Assembly: GCA_948794795.1 (NCBI GenBank)
Contig: CAQGLR010000056.1
Span: 1-23,446, forward strand
DNA: 23,446 nucleotides
Direction of reading: 5' to 3'
Source of the DNA: an uncultured Lachnospiraceae bacterium
Lineage (GTDB): Bacteria; Bacillota; Clostridia; Lachnospirales; Lachnospiraceae
The notes under the pieces: generated by a model
The model's database searches: none
Told to the model about the DNA's origin: nothing
Seen by the model: the letters and a program-made list of their open reading frames with translations, nothing else
Part shown: one piece after another, positions 22,641-23,446 of the stretch
How the letters are laid out: the number at the start of each line of letters is the position of its first letter
Numbering within the stretch: position 1 is the stretch's first letter
Program-made: the position numbers and the translations under genes

Positions 22641-23003
22641 ATGGCAAATATAGCAGTTCCAGACAATCCAATTTTTAATACAGATATGGAAGAAACAACA
22701 GAAGACACCCCAGGAAGTTGCGAGGAGTTTAATTCACGTTTTGCAAAATTGCTGGGCAATGATAAAAACTTAAAAAATGCTATAAATAAAAATGAGGAAA
22801 TATCTACACTTGTGGCAGGGCAGACAAGTATAACATGTACCCTGGAAGGACTGGACAGCAACAGCAGTATAAGTGTATATGCAGATGTCCCAGGTGTAGG
22901 GTATACAGACATAGTGGTTGATGGTGACAATGTTACTGTGACGTTTGAGAAACAGGAGCAGGATATACAAGTAAAGGTGGTGGTTGCAGATGGCATGGTT
23001 TGA
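22641..23003 (+). CDS. Small tail-associated protein with an Ig-like C-terminus
   Basis: I use the ATG at 22641 with AGGAGGGTG upstream; the frame from 22614 would overlap the previous gene. The 120 residues have an acidic N-terminus (NTDMEETTEDTPGSCEEFNS), a lysine-rich helix (KNLKNAINKNEEI), then about 55 residues that look like a small beta-sandwich (QTSITCTLEGLDSNSSISVY, VDGDNVTVTFEKQEQDIQVK). I do not recognise the family. Its place suggests a fibre or baseplate-edge component. Confidence 0.65.
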   Translation: MANIAVPDNPIFNTDMEETTEDTPGSCEEFNSRFAKLLGNDKNLKNAINKNEEISTLVAGQTSITCTLEGLDSNSSISVYADVPGVGYTDIVVDGDNVTVTFEKQEQDIQVKVVVADGMV

Positions 23004-23446
23004 TTCTAAGCACACAGATGGCAGATGCCTTCCTCTGGAAGGTGGTACAGTTAAAGGGGAATTACGCCTGGAAAAGGGCAGTATTGTCCATGAAATACCA
23101 TATGGCAGCCCAGGTGAAGGGTATTTCCATGTGTGCAGGATTAAGGTTATTGATAATTATTGTGATTCACCTGTATGTATTGATTACGTTTTACGTGATA
23201 CCCACCCAGTAAAGGTTGTTGTATGTTTTAACGGGCGTGAAAACATAGGGGATGAAACAATAAAATACTTCTATTACGAAACGTCACATGAAGATAATTT
23301 AAGTGTTGGTGTTTACCTGCATAACCAGTCACCCGGGATATGGGATTTATATGTAAAAAAATATGCCGCATTTGGAAGGATGGCAGTTACAGGTATCAGC
23401 TATGATTATGGCTATGCCAGGTTTAACATAGAATGGTGCAGTGGTT
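22990..23446 (+). CDS. Putative tail fibre / receptor-binding protein, cut by the window end
   Basis: Reading from the ATG at 22990 (AAGGTGG 9 nt upstream, overlapping the previous gene by 14 nt) the frame stays open to the end of the window, 152 codons. It starts MAWFDSKHTDGRCLPLEGGT, then VKGELRLEKGSIVHEIPYGS and later SPGIWDLYVKKYAAFGRMAV. The strand-rich pattern with GELRL and WDLYVKKY resembles C-terminal domains of tail fibre proteins from gut Firmicutes phages, from memory. Being last after the fibre genes, it is a candidate host-range gene. The C-terminus lies outside the window. Confidence 0.65.
   Translation, partial: MAWFDSKHTDGRCLPLEGGTVKGELRLEKGSIVHEIPYGSPGEGYFHVCRIKVIDNYCDSPVCIDYVLRDTHPVKVVVCFNGRENIGDETIKYFYYETSHEDNLSVGVYLHNQSPGIWDLYVKKYAAFGRMAVTGISYDYGYARFNIEWCSG

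Noticed and set aside
1..23446. tRNA genes, insertion sequences, integrase, lysis genes or att sites
   Set aside because: I saw no tRNA-like cloverleaf, transposase or recombinase motif, holin or endolysin gene, or terminal repeat in the window.

Overview
The window is an internal part of a temperate, contractile-tailed (myovirus, PBSX/Xkd-like) prophage or phage from a low-GC Gram-positive host. The base composition is AT-rich, almost every start has an AGGAGG-type ribosome binding site, and the gene families are those of Clostridia phages. A Lachnospiraceae-like gut host is my best guess, but it rests on remembered family resemblance, not on a search. No integrase, repressor, lysis gene, host gene or att site is visible, so both ends are cut inside phage DNA.

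Layout. Positions 1-4540 hold early/replication genes on the + strand: the end of an upstream gene, a small phage protein, a winged-helix replication initiator that appears to carry its own iteron origin, an RNase H-fold protein, a Cys/His zinc-binding HNH-like protein, small unknowns, and an ArpU/RinA-type late regulator. This block is interrupted on the - strand by a self-contained hicAB toxin-antitoxin unit (952-1131 and 510-914) with a near-consensus promoter, a palindromic operator and a terminator. Positions 4541-4737 are a control region with a strong promoter followed by a long hairpin and U-tract.

From 4738 to the end runs one + strand late operon. HNH nuclease, small and large terminase, portal, ClpP-like protease and major capsid protein make and fill the head. 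The gp6-like connector, head closure, gp10-like and tail terminator proteins join head to tail. Sheath, tube, a tail assembly chaperone with a -1 frameshift extension, and the tape measure build the tail. LysM (XkdP), XkdQ-like hub, DUF2577, DUF2634, baseplate J, an XkdU/YmfQ-like protein, a tail fibre protein and two further genes form the baseplate and fibres. The last gene runs off the window.

Main points for a second look: (1) I find no GATC tetranucleotide in the whole window, although GAT and ATC are common; (2) a textbook -1 frameshift signal (A AAA AAC, 8-nt spacer, 11-bp stem) lies at the tail chaperone; (3) four 21-bp-spaced palindromic iterons followed by AT-rich repeats lie inside the replication initiator gene, with a consensus DnaA box just downstream; (4) the late promoter is followed by a 28-position imperfect hairpin with a T6 tract that looks like an attenuator; (5) the tail terminator gene appears to start at ATT.
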